Of a stretch of DNA of 64,000 nt, positions 45,188 through 54,239 are shown one piece after another. The position numbers and the translations under genes are program-made. The notes beneath the pieces were generated by a model. The model worked only from the letters and a program-made list of their open reading frames with translations, was not told where the DNA came from and did not search any database. Within the stretch, counting starts at the first letter, position 1; the number at the start of each line of letters is the position of its first letter. Source of the stretch: Allopusillimonas ginsengisoli (lineage in GTDB: Bacteria; Pseudomonadota; Gammaproteobacteria; Burkholderiales; Burkholderiaceae_B); NCBI GenBank assembly GCA_005239165.1, contig RAPG01000017.1, forward strand, positions 1-64,000, in the 5' to 3' direction.

Positions 45188-46225
45188 ATGCGTACAGGCA
45201 CTGCCAAACAGACATATATTGCCGATGAGGCATTGTTTGACACCGCTACGCAGCGTACGTGGATGGCTTTGTTTTTCGCGGGTTTGTGTGTTTTCCCTTT
45301 TTTCGCCAACGATTACTGGCTCTATATGGCTTGTCTGGTGGCGATACATGTGGCCAGCGCAACCGGTCTTAATATACTGACAGGCTATACCGGTTTGGTC
45401 AGTCTGGGTCAGGCGGCATTTATGGGCATAGGTGCCTATACGGTGGCGGTGATGGAGCAGCGGCTAGGCACCCCTTTTTTGCTCAATCTGATTGGAGCTG
45501 GAACGGTCGCCATGATCGGTGGCCTTGTCGTTGGCATTCCGTCTCTGCGCGTAAAAGGGCTGTATCTGGCCATTGTCACCATTGCTGCCTCATTTATTCT
45601 GCATTTTGTATTTGCCAACCTGGGTCTTACAGGTGGTACCGGTGGCATGACGGTGCCTCCTCCCAGCCTTTGGGGGCAACTGCTTGACACGTCGTTTCGT
45701 ATCTATTGGCTGATCGTCCCAGTTACGGTGCTGATGGTGGCGGGTGCGGCCAATCTATTTCGTACCCGTATTGGACGCGCATTCATTGCCATTCGTGATC
45801 GGGATATTTCTGCTGAGGTATTAGGCATACATCTTTTACGCTACAAGCTGTTGTCGTTTGGTTTGTCGTCGTTTTATGCCGGTGTGGCCGGCGGGCTGTG
45901 GGCGTATTTTTTCCGGGTGGTGACCCCTGAAAGCTTTCCGTTGATTTTGTCGATTTTCTTTCTGGCAGCCATTATCGTCGGCGGTATGGGATCGATTCTG
46001 GGAGGTATTCTGGGCGCAGTATTTATGACTATGGTGCCTGAAGTGCTCAAACTGGTTGTGGGGTGGTTGCCCATTGACGGCGATACGCTGCAATTTGTGT
46101 CGCCAGTCCGCACTATTGTTTTTGGTTTGCTGATTGTCATCTTTCTTATTTTCGAACCGCAAGGGCTGGCTGAGATGTGGCGGCGTGTGCGGCGGTTTTT
46201 TCACATGTGGCCGTTTCGTACCTGA
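45188..46225 (+). CDS. livM: ABC importer permease, LivM type
   Basis: A 345-residue permease with an N-terminal hydrophilic stretch and about nine helices. The LivM signature TGLNILTGYTGLVSLGQAAFMGIGAYTVAV and IGRAFIAIRDRDISAEVLGI are clear, the first in two consecutive parts. It partners LivH. In the operon it lies between livH and the periplasmic binding protein (32-bp gap to it). Confidence 0.93.
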   Translation: MRTGTAKQTYIADEALFDTATQRTWMALFFAGLCVFPFFANDYWLYMACLVAIHVASATGLNILTGYTGLVSLGQAAFMGIGAYTVAVMEQRLGTPFLLNLIGAGTVAMIGGLVVGIPSLRVKGLYLAIVTIAASFILHFVFANLGLTGGTGGMTVPPPSLWGQLLDTSFRIYWLIVPVTVLMVAGAANLFRTRIGRAFIAIRDRDISAEVLGIHLLRYKLLSFGLSSFYAGVAGGLWAYFFRVVTPESFPLILSIFFLAAIIVGGMGSILGGILGAVFMTMVPEVLKLVVGWLPIDGDTLQFVSPVRTIVFGLLIVIFLIFEPQGLAEMWRRVRRFFHMWPFRT

Positions 46226-46257
46226 AGCAGCGGCTTATATAACACCAGGAGACAAGC

Positions 46258-47448
46258 ATGACCTACACGCATACATTATCTCGTCTTGCCAGACGGCTGG
46301 CCTTGCCGTTGTCGCTTGCCGCCGGTTTGGCCGCTTCTGGCGCCACAATGGCCCAGCAGAAGGAAGACATCGTGATCGGCGGGTCTATACCCATGAGTGG
46401 CGTATTTGCATTTGCCGGTGTGGGCATCCACGCGGGCATCGGTGATTACGTGAAAATGATTAACGAAGAAGGCGGTATCGACGGCCACAAACTGCGTTAT
46501 GTGGCGGAAGACACAGCGTACAAGGTGGATGCTTCGGTGGCGGCCTTCAAGAAGATCACCAGCCAGGATAAGGTGCATCTTTATTATGGCGACTCGACCG
46601 GTTTTTCTAAAACCATCAACCCCGAACTGGACCGCATGGGCAGCATATTGATGACAGGTGCATCGTTTGCGACCGAGATCAATAACCCGGAGAAATTCCC
46701 TGCACAATTTCTGGTCGGGCCCGATTACACAGAGATGTTTGGCATACTGCTGCGTCACATTGCCAACGAAAAGCCGGGTGCTAAAGTTGCCTTTGTGTAT
46801 TCGGACACTGAGTTTGGCCGAGACCCCATTGATGAGTCGCGCGCTGCCGCAAAAGCGCTTGGACTGAACGTGACCGCTGAAATCATGACGGCACCTGGCA
46901 GTGTCGATGTGTCGACGGAAGTGCTGAAGCTCAGGCGTGCACGCCCCGACTACACCATCTTTCATGGTTACGTACTTGCTCCCATTCCAGAGTTTATCTC
47001 CCAGGGTAAGCAAATGGGTTTGACCAGCCGATACATGGGTACTTTCTGGACCATGGACAACTCCACCGTCATGCAAATGGGTGAAAACGCCGATGGTTTC
47101 ATGGGTGTAATGCCTTTCCGCTACTACTATGACGAGGAGGGTGATTCGCCCATGCTCGACAAAATTCGCAAGATGCGTCCCGAGTACCAGAGCACTGCCT
47201 ATACTCAGGGCTTTCTGGCTGCCATGTTGCTGACCGAAGCCGCCAAGCGTACGCTGGAAGCAGACAAGCCGCTGAATGCGGTTAATCTCAAGGCCGGGCT
47301 GCAGTCCATCCAGGATTTCGATACGGGTGGGCTGATTGGTGTGCCGGTCAGTGTCAAGGGCAACTCGCTGCCCGTAGGCCGTATCTACCAGGCAGACTAC
47401 AGTCAGAAAAAAATGGTGCCAGTGTCTGACTGGATAGTGCTGGACTGA
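46258..47448 (+). CDS. Periplasmic substrate-binding protein of the liv-type importer
   Basis: A 396-residue type I periplasmic binding protein (Peripla_BP_6). A signal peptide (RRLALPLSLAAGLAASGATMAQ) precedes IVIGGSIPMSGVFAFAGVGI and the two-lobed fold (VRYVAEDT-like GHKLRYVAEDTAYKVDASVA, VAFVYSDTEFGRDPIDESRA). GGAG lies upstream of the ATG. Relatives bind leucine, aromatic acids or amides. The adjacent acyl-CoA ligase suggests an organic acid that is activated after uptake. This is inference. Confidence 0.92.
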   Translation: MTYTHTLSRLARRLALPLSLAAGLAASGATMAQQKEDIVIGGSIPMSGVFAFAGVGIHAGIGDYVKMINEEGGIDGHKLRYVAEDTAYKVDASVAAFKKITSQDKVHLYYGDSTGFSKTINPELDRMGSILMTGASFATEINNPEKFPAQFLVGPDYTEMFGILLRHIANEKPGAKVAFVYSDTEFGRDPIDESRAAAKALGLNVTAEIMTAPGSVDVSTEVLKLRRARPDYTIFHGYVLAPIPEFISQGKQMGLTSRYMGTFWTMDNSTVMQMGENADGFMGVMPFRYYYDEEGDSPMLDKIRKMRPEYQSTAYTQGFLAAMLLTEAAKRTLEADKPLNAVNLKAGLQSIQDFDTGGLIGVPVSVKGNSLPVGRIYQADYSQKKMVPVSDWIVLD

Positions 47449-47453
47449 CCGAA

Positions 47454-48326
47454 ATGTCTGTCAGTCACTCTAGTCGCTCTGCTGAACAGGACCGGACGAA
47501 CCTGACTGCACAAGGTGCGGGCCGCACCCTGTTGCTCGAGATCAATAATATCGAGGTGGTCTACAACAGGGTGGTGCAAGTGTTGCGTGGCCTGTCGCTT
47601 GGCGTGCCTGCGGGGCAGGTGGTGGCTTTGCTGGGTAGCAACGGCGCTGGCAAGTCTACGACGCTCAAAGCCATCTCGCGCCTGCTGTCACTGGAAGACG
47701 GTGAAGTCGTCAAAGGCCATATCACTTTTCTGGGCAAAGACATTGCCCAGATTGCTCCTTACAGCCTGGTGCGTCAGGGTATGAGCCACGTGATGGAAGG
47801 TCGCCGTGTTTTTGAAGACCTGACCGTGGAGGAAAACCTGGTGGCGGCGACCTACGCATTGCATGGTAAACAAGCCGGTCGGCCGGATTTTGATTTGGTG
47901 TATGAGTATTTTCCGCAGTTGCACGAGCGTCGACGGGGTCTGGCGGGCTACCTTTCTGGGGGAGAGCAGCAAATGCTGGCGATTGGCAGAGCTTTGTTGG
48001 CCAAGCCGCAGCTGATGCTGCTGGATGAGCCTTCGCTGGGCCTCTCGCCTATGCTGGTCGAGGAAATTTTCACGATTATCGCTCGCATTAATGTGGAACA
48101 AGGCACGGCAATGTTGCTGGTGGAGCAGAATGCGTCTATCGCGTTGGCCATTGCGCATTACGGCTACATCATGGAAACGGGAAAAATCATGATAGACGGG
48201 CCGGCAGAAAAGCTGGCTCAAGACCCAGATGTGCGAGAGTTTTACCTGGGCATAGGCGGTGCCGGTGAGTCACGTGACTTTAAACGCATCAAGCATTACA
48301 AGCGCAGAAAGCGCTGGTTGTCGTGA
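47454..48326 (+). CDS. livF: ABC importer ATP-binding protein, LivF type
   Basis: A 290-residue nucleotide-binding domain with an extra N-terminal ~28 residues before LLLEINNIEVVYNRV. Walker A GSNGAGKSTT, the LivF-specific VMEGRRVFEDLTVEENL, signature YLSGGEQQMLAIGRAL and Walker B LMLLDEPSLGLSPMLVEEIF are intact. The basic C-terminus (KRIKHYKRRKRWLS) is odd but short. It starts 5 bp after the binding-protein gene. Second ATPase of the importer. Confidence 0.93.
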   Translation: MSVSHSSRSAEQDRTNLTAQGAGRTLLLEINNIEVVYNRVVQVLRGLSLGVPAGQVVALLGSNGAGKSTTLKAISRLLSLEDGEVVKGHITFLGKDIAQIAPYSLVRQGMSHVMEGRRVFEDLTVEENLVAATYALHGKQAGRPDFDLVYEYFPQLHERRRGLAGYLSGGEQQMLAIGRALLAKPQLMLLDEPSLGLSPMLVEEIFTIIARINVEQGTAMLLVEQNASIALAIAHYGYIMETGKIMIDGPAEKLAQDPDVREFYLGIGGAGESRDFKRIKHYKRRKRWLS

Positions 48327-48337
48327 GGAGGCCTGCC

Positions 48338-50158
48338 ATGACCACAGTGCAGATCGCGTTGCCCGAGCTTACATTGCCGCAAATGCTGCGCGAGCAGGCC
48401 ATGAGAATCCCCGACCAGATCGCCTTGCGCCAGAAAGATTTTGGTATCTGGCAATCGTACACCTGGCGCGATTATTGGCAACGCGCCTGCCACGTGGGGC
48501 TGGGGCTGCGGGCTTTAGGAGCACAGCAAGGCAGCCACGTTGGGGTATTGTCGGAAAACCGTATTGAATGGGTGCTGACTCAACTGGGTGCGGGGGTGGT
48601 CAATATGGTAACGGTGGGTCTGTATCCGACCAGCCCTGCCTCGGAGATCAGCTATGTGCTGGGCCACGCCGATGTAGAGTATGTTGTTTGTGAGGATCAG
48701 GAACAGGCCGAGAAGGTGCTGGAGACGCACCAAAAGCTGCCACGACTGCGCCGCATTATTGTTATTGAAACAAAAGGCATGCGCAGTTATGACGAAGCGG
48801 CCAAGGATCTGATTGTCACGTTTGCCGAACTTGAACGCATGGGTGCGGCGCTAGATGCCGAACAGCCCCAATGTGTCGGGCAATTGTTAAGTTCGCAGGC
48901 GCTTGATGACATCGGGTTAATCATTTATACCTCGGGCTCAACTGGCAAACCCAAGGGCGCAATGATTAGCTACCGCAATATGCGCGCCGTAGCGCCCGGC
49001 ATTATGGACCGCCTGGCTCTGGATGGTCGTGACTCACATCTTTCGTACTTGCCGCTGTGCCATGTTGCCGAGCAAATGCTGACGACATTTGTGCCGATGT
49101 ACTCGGGGGCTATGGTCAATTTTGGTGAGTCTATTCGTACTGTGCAGAATGACTTGCGCGAAGTCGCTCCGACCATGTTTCTGGGCGTACCCCGTATCTG
49201 GGAAAAACTGCACGCGGGCATTACGATCAAAATGCAGGAAGCCCATCCCTGGGTACGTGCCTTGTATACGCGGGCGATGCATGACTGCGCACCCTTTGCA
49301 GACAAGGCGCGTGGTCAGTTGACCTGGCGTCAGAAGGGGATTTATGCGTTCTGGTACTGGATCATACTGCGGGCCTTACTCAACTTCATCGGTTTGCGGC
49401 GTGCACATATTGCCATGACGGGTGCAGCACCCATTCCCCCCGATGTGGTTCATTACTTTCGCATACTGGGTGTGCCGCTGGTCGAGGTATATGGCCTGAC
49501 GGAAAGCACGGGCATGGTTCTGGGCCAGCATCCCTTGCACATAGGCGCCGGCACGGTCGGCGAACCCATTTTGGGTGTGGAATACCGCAAGGGCGAGCAT
49601 GATGAATTGCTGATACGGGGCGATATGGTATTTGTCGGCTATTACAAAAGCCCTGAGCTGACAGCTGAGGTCTTGCAGAATGGCTGGCTGAAAACAGGTG
49701 ACGTCATTGCCGAAGAGCAGGGTATGTTGCGTATTGTCGATCGCCTCAAAGACGTCATGATAACGGCGGGGGGTAAAAACCTGACGCCTTCTGAGATCGA
49801 AAATCGGGTAAAAGGTAGCCCGTATATTAAAGAATGTGTTGTCATTGCCGATGGGCGTCAGTATGTGAGCGCGTTGATACAGATTGAGTTCGACACCGTA
49901 GCCAAGTGGGCTGAAAACCGTCAAATTCCGTTTACACATTTTCGTTCACTGAGTGAACTTCCCGAAGTGCGCGTACTGATGCAACAGGAAATTGACGTTG
50001 CGAATCAGCACTTGGCCGGTGTGTCGCAGATCAGGCGATTTCACTTGCTTACCAAAGAGCTGGACCACGATGATGGTGAAGTAACGGCAACAATGAAGGT
50101 ACGCAGGGCAAGCGTTTACAAGGCTTATGCCAGTGAAATTGAGGCCTTGTACGCATGA
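48338..50158 (+). CDS. AMP-forming acyl-CoA synthetase/ligase
   Basis: About 606 residues from ATG 48338 (GAGGAGG 7 nt upstream). ANL-superfamily motifs are all present: YTSGSTGKPKGAM (from residue 197), VEVYGLTESTG, GWLKTGDVIAEE and the C-terminal DVMITAGGKNLTPSEIE with its hinge and PSEIENR region. It activates a carboxylate as acyl-AMP and transfers it to CoA in the cytosol. The length and FIYTS/LTES form resemble long-chain or aryl-acid ligases. It lies 11 bp after livF, which makes import and activation a unit; the TetR gene overlaps its stop by 4 bp. Substrate unknown. Confidence 0.92.
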   Translation: MTTVQIALPELTLPQMLREQAMRIPDQIALRQKDFGIWQSYTWRDYWQRACHVGLGLRALGAQQGSHVGVLSENRIEWVLTQLGAGVVNMVTVGLYPTSPASEISYVLGHADVEYVVCEDQEQAEKVLETHQKLPRLRRIIVIETKGMRSYDEAAKDLIVTFAELERMGAALDAEQPQCVGQLLSSQALDDIGLIIYTSGSTGKPKGAMISYRNMRAVAPGIMDRLALDGRDSHLSYLPLCHVAEQMLTTFVPMYSGAMVNFGESIRTVQNDLREVAPTMFLGVPRIWEKLHAGITIKMQEAHPWVRALYTRAMHDCAPFADKARGQLTWRQKGIYAFWYWIILRALLNFIGLRRAHIAMTGAAPIPPDVVHYFRILGVPLVEVYGLTESTGMVLGQHPLHIGAGTVGEPILGVEYRKGEHDELLIRGDMVFVGYYKSPELTAEVLQNGWLKTGDVIAEEQGMLRIVDRLKDVMITAGGKNLTPSEIENRVKGSPYIKECVVIADGRQYVSALIQIEFDTVAKWAENRQIPFTHFRSLSELPEVRVLMQQEIDVANQHLAGVSQIRRFHLLTKELDHDDGEVTATMKVRRASVYKAYASEIEALYA

Positions 50159-50802
50159 AAGCAAACAGGCCCGGAATAACTCAGAATGTCGCCAGACCTG
50201 CTGACGAAGGCAGGCGTAATGAGGTCATACTGACGGCTGCCCACTTATTTCGCAAGAATGGATACGAGCGGACGTCGGTGCGCGAGCTGGCCGATGCCGT
50301 TGGCCTGCGCTCGGGAAGCTTGTTTCACCACTTTCGCAGCAAAGAGGAAATTCTGGTCGCGGTCATGGTCAATGGTATTCAGTCTGTTATTGATGAAGGT
50401 CATGAATTGATGCGGCGGCACACTGATCCGGGCGAGCGGGTGGCAGGGCTGTTTCGATTGCATATGTCCAGCCTGATCCGCGGGGTGGGCGGGGACGCAA
50501 TGCACGCGATGATTTATGAGTGGCGCAGTCTGTCGATGGAATCGAAGATTGTCGTGGGTAAAGTGAGCGATGACTACGAGCAATTATGGCAAATTGCTAT
50601 TGGTGACGCAGTAGCCTGCGGTCTGCTCAAGGGGGACGCCATCATCATTCGAAAACAGGTATTGGGCGGCTTGAATGTAACGGTGCGCTGGTACAAGCCA
50701 GACGGCCGACTGACTGCTGACCGTATTATTGACGAAATGCTCTACGCGGCGCTGCCGTCTATTGCGTCACGCGTGAGTGCAGACGGCAGGGCTGACGACT
50801 AG
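50155..50802 (+). CDS. TetR-family regulator
   Basis: A 215-residue regulator whose ATG overlaps the TGA of the ligase gene (ATGA). The N-terminal HTH is typical: NEVILTAAHLFRKNGYERTS, VRELADAVGLRSGSLFHHF, RSKEEILVAVM. The C-terminal ligand domain is helical and not assignable. It probably represses the liv-ligase operon and responds to an acyl-CoA or the free acid. It converges with the BPSS1780-type gene, overlapping it by 4 bp at the 3' ends. Confidence 0.9.
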   Translation: MKANRPGITQNVARPADEGRRNEVILTAAHLFRKNGYERTSVRELADAVGLRSGSLFHHFRSKEEILVAVMVNGIQSVIDEGHELMRRHTDPGERVAGLFRLHMSSLIRGVGGDAMHAMIYEWRSLSMESKIVVGKVSDDYEQLWQIAIGDAVACGLLKGDAIIIRKQVLGGLNVTVRWYKPDGRLTADRIIDEMLYAALPSIASRVSADGRADD

Positions 50803-51572
50803 CGATCAGCAGGGTAATTGGAGCCGAACACGCTGATGTAAGCGGGATAAAAACTGCAATACAAGACTGCCGCCACAATGATATTGACTGGAGTCAGCAT
50901 TATTTGTACTGCGCCAGGAGACAGCCCCATTCCGCTAATCATGGTGCCTGCCATCTGAATGGCAAAGAAAATGGCGGCCCAGGCCGTGCCATAAGCCAGA
51001 AAAGGCCATTTGTTACGCCAGCATGCCACCATCGAATAAAACAGAGCCTGCGACATTTTTATGCCATGCCAGCCTATGAGAGCGGGTGCGTGCCAGAACA
51101 GCGCCGAGATCACTACATACAGCAGGCCAAAGGTAATGAAGGGCCCGCGCATCGCCTGGAATAACGCGTGCTCATCAATAGCGCCTTCGCTATTGATGGC
51201 AGTGGAGAGTGCGTCCATAAATGGTAGTGTTGCGACAAAGCCGGCCACGATGCAAAACGCAAGATACGCCAGGCCCAGAGTAAACAGGCGCTTGCGGGTA
51301 TCAGTGGCACGCAGTGGAGCAAGCCACATGGGTAGTTGCATGGGCTTGCCTGACGTGATGGTGCGGCAGGCGCAAAGCGTAATGAATGTGAGCGTTGGGG
51401 TAATGGCGATCAACGCCATCTGACCGAGAATCGGGATCAGGTAGCTGACTGTGATCAGAAAACCTGTGACAAGACTCCAGAAAAACATAGCCATGGGCTG
51501 GCTTCTGAAAATAGAAAAACCATCTTGTATCCAGCGCCAGCCGGATGAAAGAGGCAAGGTTGCAGCTTGCAT
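50799..51572 (-). CDS. BPSS1780-type membrane protein
   Basis: About 257 residues from ATG 51572. A start at 51836 would add 88 Arg/Pro/Cys-rich residues overlapping thrB and is rejected. It begins MQAATLPLSSGWRWIQDGF and has six hydrophobic segments (MFFWSLVTGFLITVSYLIPI, GLAYLAFCIVAGFVATLPFM and others). This fits the BPSS1780 family described in Burkholderia and relatives, of unknown function. It lies 13 bp downstream of thrB on the same strand and is probably co-transcribed. Confidence 0.82.
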   Translation of the reverse strand: MQAATLPLSSGWRWIQDGFSIFRSQPMAMFFWSLVTGFLITVSYLIPILGQMALIAITPTLTFITLCACRTITSGKPMQLPMWLAPLRATDTRKRLFTLGLAYLAFCIVAGFVATLPFMDALSTAINSEGAIDEHALFQAMRGPFITFGLLYVVISALFWHAPALIGWHGIKMSQALFYSMVACWRNKWPFLAYGTAWAAIFFAIQMAGTMISGMGLSPGAVQIMLTPVNIIVAAVLYCSFYPAYISVFGSNYPADR

Positions 51573-51585
51573 AGTGAAGCGAATC

Positions 51586-52551
51586 CTAGAGTGCGGGAGC
51601 AGGCGTTGAGCGCCGCTCTTGGAGAATGCGTTCGAAGTGGCGTGGGTCGTGTGGTTTGAGAGTTTGCGCCGGACGAGGCAAATAGTAATCGTACAGGCGG
51701 GACACCCAAAATCGCAATGCGGCTGCCTGCAGGAGCCAGGGCCAGGCGTGTTTCTCTTCGTCGGTGAAGGGACGTATGGCCGCGTAGGCTGATAGCCAGG
51801 CGTCCAGACGCTCGGTGTCAAAAACACCGGTGGCACGTTCTATGCACCAATCATTGACGCTGACTGCGACGTCAAACAGCCAGGTGTCGCACCCTGCGAA
51901 ATAAAAATCGATGATGCCGCCCATGCGTGGCATATCGAACGTACCGTCGAACAATACATTGTCGCGAAACAGATCGCAGTGAGCGGGGCCGCGTGGCAGC
52001 GCTTCATACAAGGGAGTGGCCGCGAAACGGGTTTGTTCGTCTAGTGTCTGCTGAATCATTCTGGCCTGTTCGGCACTCAGAAAAGGCAGTACTTCGGGTA
52101 TGGTTTTCTGCCACCATGGCAGTCCGCGCAGGTTAGGTTGCTCAAGCTCAAAGCTGCGCCCCGCAAGGTGTGCCTGAGCCAGGGTGGCACCTGCCAGGGC
52201 GCAATGCGCCGGGCTGGGTGACGCCTCATACCCGCCAGACAGTTTTGACACGATGGCGCACGGTTTGCCGTGCAGCCTTGTCAGCAGAGTTCCATCGCGC
52301 AGCCCTTGAGGATGCGGTACGGGTACGCCGCTCGTTGCCAGGTGATGCATGAGTTCGATATAAAATGGCAGCTGTTCGAACGTTAATACCTCAAACACGG
52401 TAAGCACATATTCGCCCGTGGTGGTATTTAGAAAATAATTGGTGTTTTCGATTCCGGCGGTTATACCCCGTAAGGAAACAAGGTCACCAAGGGTATAACG
52501 CGTAAGAAGCTCGCGCGCGTCGCTGTCGCTGACGGGGGTGAAAACGGCCAT
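51586..52551 (-). CDS. thrB: Homoserine kinase (ThrB, aminoglycoside-phosphotransferase fold)
   Basis: A 321-residue enzyme of the type II homoserine kinase family, starting MAVFTPVSDSDARELLTRY. It has GITAGIENTNYFLNTTTGEY, the Brenner-type catalytic loop GPAHCDLFRDNVLFD, and the metal-binding GIIDFYFAGCDTWLFDVAV. It phosphorylates homoserine on the way to threonine. Its leader carries an intrinsic terminator (52582-52605), which suggests attenuation. The BPSS1780 gene follows after 13 bp. Confidence 0.95.
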   Translation of the reverse strand: MAVFTPVSDSDARELLTRYTLGDLVSLRGITAGIENTNYFLNTTTGEYVLTVFEVLTFEQLPFYIELMHHLATSGVPVPHPQGLRDGTLLTRLHGKPCAIVSKLSGGYEASPSPAHCALAGATLAQAHLAGRSFELEQPNLRGLPWWQKTIPEVLPFLSAEQARMIQQTLDEQTRFAATPLYEALPRGPAHCDLFRDNVLFDGTFDMPRMGGIIDFYFAGCDTWLFDVAVSVNDWCIERATGVFDTERLDAWLSAYAAIRPFTDEEKHAWPWLLQAAALRFWVSRLYDYYLPRPAQTLKPHDPRHFERILQERRSTPAPAL

Positions 52552-52581
52552 GGGGCGGTAAACTCTGGAAAAAACAGGGCT

Positions 52582-52605
52582 AAAAAAAGGCCCGCTAATA
52601 CGGGC
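52582..52605 (-). terminator. Intrinsic terminator inside the thrB leader, possible attenuator
   Basis: On the minus strand GCCCG TATTAG CGGGC (52605-52590) is followed by C and seven T residues (52588-52582). It lies only 30 bp before the thrB start codon, in thrB orientation. CTTGAT and ATCAAG, an upstream 6-bp repeat, lie just 5' of it and could form a competing structure. No gene ends here on this strand, so conditional termination of thrB is the natural reading. Confidence 0.6.
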
Positions 52606-52703
52606 ACTTGATTTTAGTCGATCAAGGCTATCCCTGCTTGGCGCGCCTCAGTTATCTGACAGCAGGTCTTACAATGCCCGACAATAGTGTCTGCTTTTGA
52701 TTA

Positions 52704-53729
52704 GTGTTTCTTGATGTGACCAACTCTATATTCTCTGAAGTTTCCTCTGGTCTTTCTGACTGGCGCCTTTGCGTGGCACCTATGATCGACGTCACTGACC
52801 GGCATTGCCGTTTTTTTCATCGGCTGCTGGCGCCCAGGGCGCGTCTGTATACAGAAATGATCACCACCGGCGCACTCATGCACGGTGATGTGTCGCGTCA
52901 TCTGGATTTTGACGCGACTGAGCATCCCGTCGCCCTGCAGCTGGGCGGCAGCGAGCCGGGCGCGCTTGCGCGTTCGGCGCGTCTGGGGCAACAGTGGGGC
53001 TATGACGAAATCAATCTTAATTGTGGCTGTCCGTCAGCGCGGGTGCAGCGCGGTGCGTTTGGTGCCTGTCTTATGGCCGAGCCCGTCCTGGTGGCTGATT
53101 GCGTCAAGGCCATGCAAGATGCAGTGTCGGTTCCGGTAACCGTAAAGCACCGGCTTGGGCTGGATTACGATGAGTCTTACGACTTTGTCCGCGATTTTGT
53201 CGGCATCCTTCATGATGCCGGCTGTCGCGTCTTTATCGTACATGCACGTAATGCTGTGCTAAAGGGGCTGTCGCCTAAAGACAATCGACAGATTCCACCA
53301 TTGCGCTACGATGTCGCTCGCCAACTCAAAACCGACTTTCCTGACGGTGTTTTTGTGCTTAATGGCGGCATAACAGAAGCCGGGCAGTCGCGGGCGCTTT
53401 TGAACGAGTTTGATGGCGTCATGCTTGGCCGTGCAGCGTGGCATCAGCCGGGCGTTTTGTCCGAGATTTCGCAGCTCATCGGTGAGCCGCCCACGCTCAC
53501 GCCGGACGAGGTGGTCGAGGCGATGATGACTTATGCCGAAAGCCAACAGAGCAAAGGCGTGCCTCTGCGAATGATAACGCGCGCGATGCTGGGCTGGATG
53601 ACGGGTAGGGTGGGTGCTCGTCAGTGGCGACGAACGCTTTCGGATCCGGAGTTGTTGAATAAAAACGATGCCCGCCTGATAGGGCGGGCATGGGATGATC
53701 TGCAACAACAGGTTGTTCCGATAGCGTAA
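52704..53729 (+). CDS. dusA: tRNA-dihydrouridine(20/20a) synthase DusA
   Basis: A 341-residue flavoenzyme. It starts with RLCVAPMIDVTDRHCRFFHR (about 21-40) and YTEMITTGALMHGD, and has the catalytic Cys109 in NLNCGCPSARVQRGAFG. HARNAVLKGLSPKDNRQIPP and VLNGGI bind FMN and RNA. These are DusA rather than DusB or DusC features. It reduces U20/U20a in the tRNA D-loop. The start codon is uncertain: GTG at 52704 or GTG at 52719, both with weak Shine-Dalgarno sequences. It is monocistronic. Confidence 0.93.
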   Translation: MFLDVTNSIFSEVSSGLSDWRLCVAPMIDVTDRHCRFFHRLLAPRARLYTEMITTGALMHGDVSRHLDFDATEHPVALQLGGSEPGALARSARLGQQWGYDEINLNCGCPSARVQRGAFGACLMAEPVLVADCVKAMQDAVSVPVTVKHRLGLDYDESYDFVRDFVGILHDAGCRVFIVHARNAVLKGLSPKDNRQIPPLRYDVARQLKTDFPDGVFVLNGGITEAGQSRALLNEFDGVMLGRAAWHQPGVLSEISQLIGEPPTLTPDEVVEAMMTYAESQQSKGVPLRMITRAMLGWMTGRVGARQWRRTLSDPELLNKNDARLIGRAWDDLQQQVVPIA

Positions 53730-53780
53730 ACGCCTGTACGGGCTGGCACGCCCGGCTTGGGCTACCAGGTAAAACGCCCG

Positions 53781-54239
53781 TCAGCTAGGTGCGGTTTCGC
53801 TGTCTGACGGCCAGTCTCGGATGTACGCCTTGAGCATGTTGTTTTCAAACTGCTGGGCCGATACGATGGCCTGGGCCATGTCATAAAACGACACCACACC
53901 CATAAGCGTCGGGCCATCCATGACCGGCATGTAGCGGGCGTGCTTGTCGAGCATGAGCCGCTGCACCTCTTCGAAGCCTGTGTTTGGCGAAACGCTGACC
54001 GGTGCGTCATCCATAATGCTGCGTACAGTATTAGAGCCTGTATTGCCATTGTTGGCATGCAGATGGCGGATGAGTTCGCGGAAGGTAAGCATGCCAGCCA
54101 GCTGGCCGTGCTCCATAATGACCAGCGAGCCGATATCTTGCTCGCTCATGGTTTGCAGCGCCTGAAGGATAGACGTGTCAGGCGTGGCGGTGTACAGCGT
54201 GTTGCCCTTCACGCGTAGTATTTCACTGACTCTCAGCAT
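53781..54239 (-). CDS. CBS-domain protein
   Basis: About 152 residues from ATG 54239, which has GAGGAGGG upstream and overlaps the end of the yihY-like gene by 17 bp; the start at 54326 is rejected. Two CBS repeats are visible: LRVSEILRVKGNTLYTATPD to about residue 63, and TVRSIMDDAPVSVSPNTGFE to about 125. Such pairs bind adenine nucleotides and act as stand-alone regulators. It is translationally coupled to the YihY-like protein, but the partner it senses for is unknown. Confidence 0.88.
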   Translation of the reverse strand: MLRVSEILRVKGNTLYTATPDTSILQALQTMSEQDIGSLVIMEHGQLAGMLTFRELIRHLHANNGNTGSNTVRSIMDDAPVSVSPNTGFEEVQRLMLDKHARYMPVMDGPTLMGVVSFYDMAQAIVSAQQFENNMLKAYIRDWPSDSETAPS

